Source of the DNA: Puffinus mauretanicus
Lineage: Eukaryota > Chordata > Aves > Procellariiformes > Procellariidae
NCBI GenBank assembly: GCA_023333565.1
Contig: JAJKFH010003762.1
Coordinates: forward strand, 2,914,001 to 2,978,000
DNA: 64,000 nt
Direction: 5' to 3'
Shown here: piece after piece, positions 62,400-64,000 of the stretch
How positions within the stretch are numbered: position 1 is the stretch's first letter
Layout of the letters: each line of letters opens with the position of its first letter
The notes under the pieces: generated by a model
Told to the model about the DNA's origin: nothing
Database searches by the model: none
Seen by the model: the letters and a program-made list of their open reading frames with translations, nothing else
Program-made: the position numbers and the translations under genes

Positions 62400-63720
62400 T
62401 TGAGCAAAACACTGCTTTGCCTAGAGAGCGGCTCCAACCTCCTTGGGGGACTCCCAAGCCAAGGGCGGGACAGTTTCCGTGCACCCTCCATCCCGACCCT
62501 TCAAGGCGGGTACAGAAGAAGAGCTGGTGAACAAAAGAAATGAAGTACTGCAGTGATGGGTTTCACAGGACTGCGCTATCATGCTAGCAAAACACGGTAT
62601 TCGAAAACCATTGCCAAAAATGCGAGCAAGACCCTATAGTTCGGCAGCTGGGACTAGCCAAAATCTCAGTCAGGACAAAAGTAGCTACTTCCTTTCCAGT
62701 TCTGACCTGTGATTAAAAGCTCTCAGACCACTGATAGATTACACTGCCCAAAATAAACCTCTAAAATACATGCTTATTTTGTAGACTTAAAACTTAATAC
62801 GAACCTGAAATGATCATACACACACACATAAACAGAAGTAAGATATTCTCCCAAATACAAAAGAATCAGAAAACATTTCTGAAGATGGCAGATTTTTTAA
62901 ATCTCTTTTTCAGAAACCTGACTGCTAGGTAATTGGTTTATAAAGCCACCACTTTTAGAAACTTGGGATAGCACTTCTCAAAAGCAGACAAGGAAAGAAA
63001 AGCAAAATAGAAAAGATTCATGTGTCCAGTCCAAATTTTAGCCTGAAAGCCCATTCAAAAAGTTATTTCACCTCCAGACGCAAGTATAAAGTATTGTTTA
63101 GAAGACAGAATAGAAATGAGTGAAGTGATATAAAAATTGTCAGAAACATTCTGCAATTAGTCTGAAATTTGCTTTTTAACCTCAGGGCTGTAACTCTTTG
63201 ATCTATTATTAACTATCACTAACCACAATCAGCAGCGTACCCATGCATCTTAGGAGAGCGTACAAATTCTATAAGCCATTTTACATATTATCCACAAATA
63301 TTGGATTCTGTTTCTGCTCAGATGTTCCAACCAATGTTTACTTTTTTCTTTTTAAAGAAATACTTTAATATATATTAACCCTAAGTTATCTCACCTCCAA
63401 ATATGAAATTTAAGCTATCAATTTTTCCATGAAGCAAATAGGCAGCTTACAGATTGCAGATTTATAGAAATTTAATTTAGCAACCAGCTGACAACACATT
63501 CTAATGTAATTGCAGGGGCTTAATTCACAGTTTAAGATAAAGAAATAAAATTCAACTTCAAGTTATTCTCTTGTGACCTACCAACAGTCCGGGAACTTCT
63601 GCTATAATACAATTCAGTAAAGAAATAGTGTCTTGCAAAATACTTATTCACATACTGAATAGATACAACCAGTGTTACTGATCCTTTTAAGAATCCAGAC
63701 TCATCAACAGCATGGCTTTG
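62400..63720. other. Non-coding stretch
   Basis: AT-rich, with a short CA repeat at about 62,816-62,827; no exon or repeat family recognised. Confidence 0.3.
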
Positions 63721-63727
63721 GTTTTCT

Positions 63728-63780
63728 GGGGGGTTTTTTTGTTTCTTTGGGGGGTTCGGTGTGGGCGGGGGTGTTTTGGG
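63728..63780 (+). repeat. G/T-rich tract with five G-runs (potential G-quadruplex)
   Basis: Runs of 6, 6, 3, 5 and 3 G at 63,728-33, 63,749-54, 63,763-65, 63,767-71 and 63,778-80, separated mainly by T. Confidence 0.7.
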
Positions 63781-64000
63781 TTTTTTTGTTTTAAATCCTT
63801 CAGCACTGATTTCAGTAAAGCTGAGAAAGACAACCACCCAGATCACATCCTTCCAGAAAACACACTGTTAAGCTCTGGTAAACCATGTTAATAAACCTCA
63901 GTTGCAAAAAAAAAAAAAACAAAAACCAAGGTCAAAGTTTCCCATTTAAAGAGACAGTTTATTTGAAAACTTTGTCCTGAAAATAAATAAATTCTCAAGG

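Overview
The window reads as nuclear DNA of a vertebrate, most likely a sauropsid (bird, or possibly crocodilian or turtle). It has an AT-rich background with scattered GC/CpG-rich patches. No open frame exceeds about 200 codons, and there is no operon-like packing. The only recognisable transposons are badly decayed CR1/L3-type LINE pieces of the kind shared by amniotes. The low repeat density and lack of young repeats favour a bird. No prokaryotic, viral or organellar gene set was seen.

Nearly all of the window is intron or intergenic DNA, and no complete gene can be read. What can be proposed are short candidate exons, found by strong splice signals plus an open frame. On the minus strand, exons at 15.09-14.99, 14.65-14.60 and 10.34-10.27 kb join in phase. 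They may continue to 6.52-6.41, 6.24-6.10 and a terminal piece at 5.03-4.98 kb. Further upstream candidates lie at 34.5-34.4, 29.5-29.4, 22.2-22.1 and 18.4-18.3 kb. If they are one gene, it spans more than 30 kb with long introns and is transcribed right to left. I do not recognise the product. On the plus strand, one proline-rich candidate exon lies at 61,920-62,106, with a CpG-rich patch just downstream. By chance, a window this size holds many splice-like signals, so every exon call is provisional.

Other structure: an ancient CR1-like LINE at 30.4-31.9 kb and shorter pieces at 0.66-1.2 and 25.56-25.96 kb; CpG-rich patches at 5.6-6.0, 32.0-32.3, 35.6-35.7, 44.0-44.5, 47.85-48.4 and 62.1-62.35 kb; simple repeats and A/C- or G/T-rich tracts; and a near-perfect 68-base hairpin at 8,374-8,441 flanked by a 9-base direct repeat, which is the most unusual local structure seen. 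The rest (for example 36-44 kb and 48.5-61.9 kb) shows nothing I can name.
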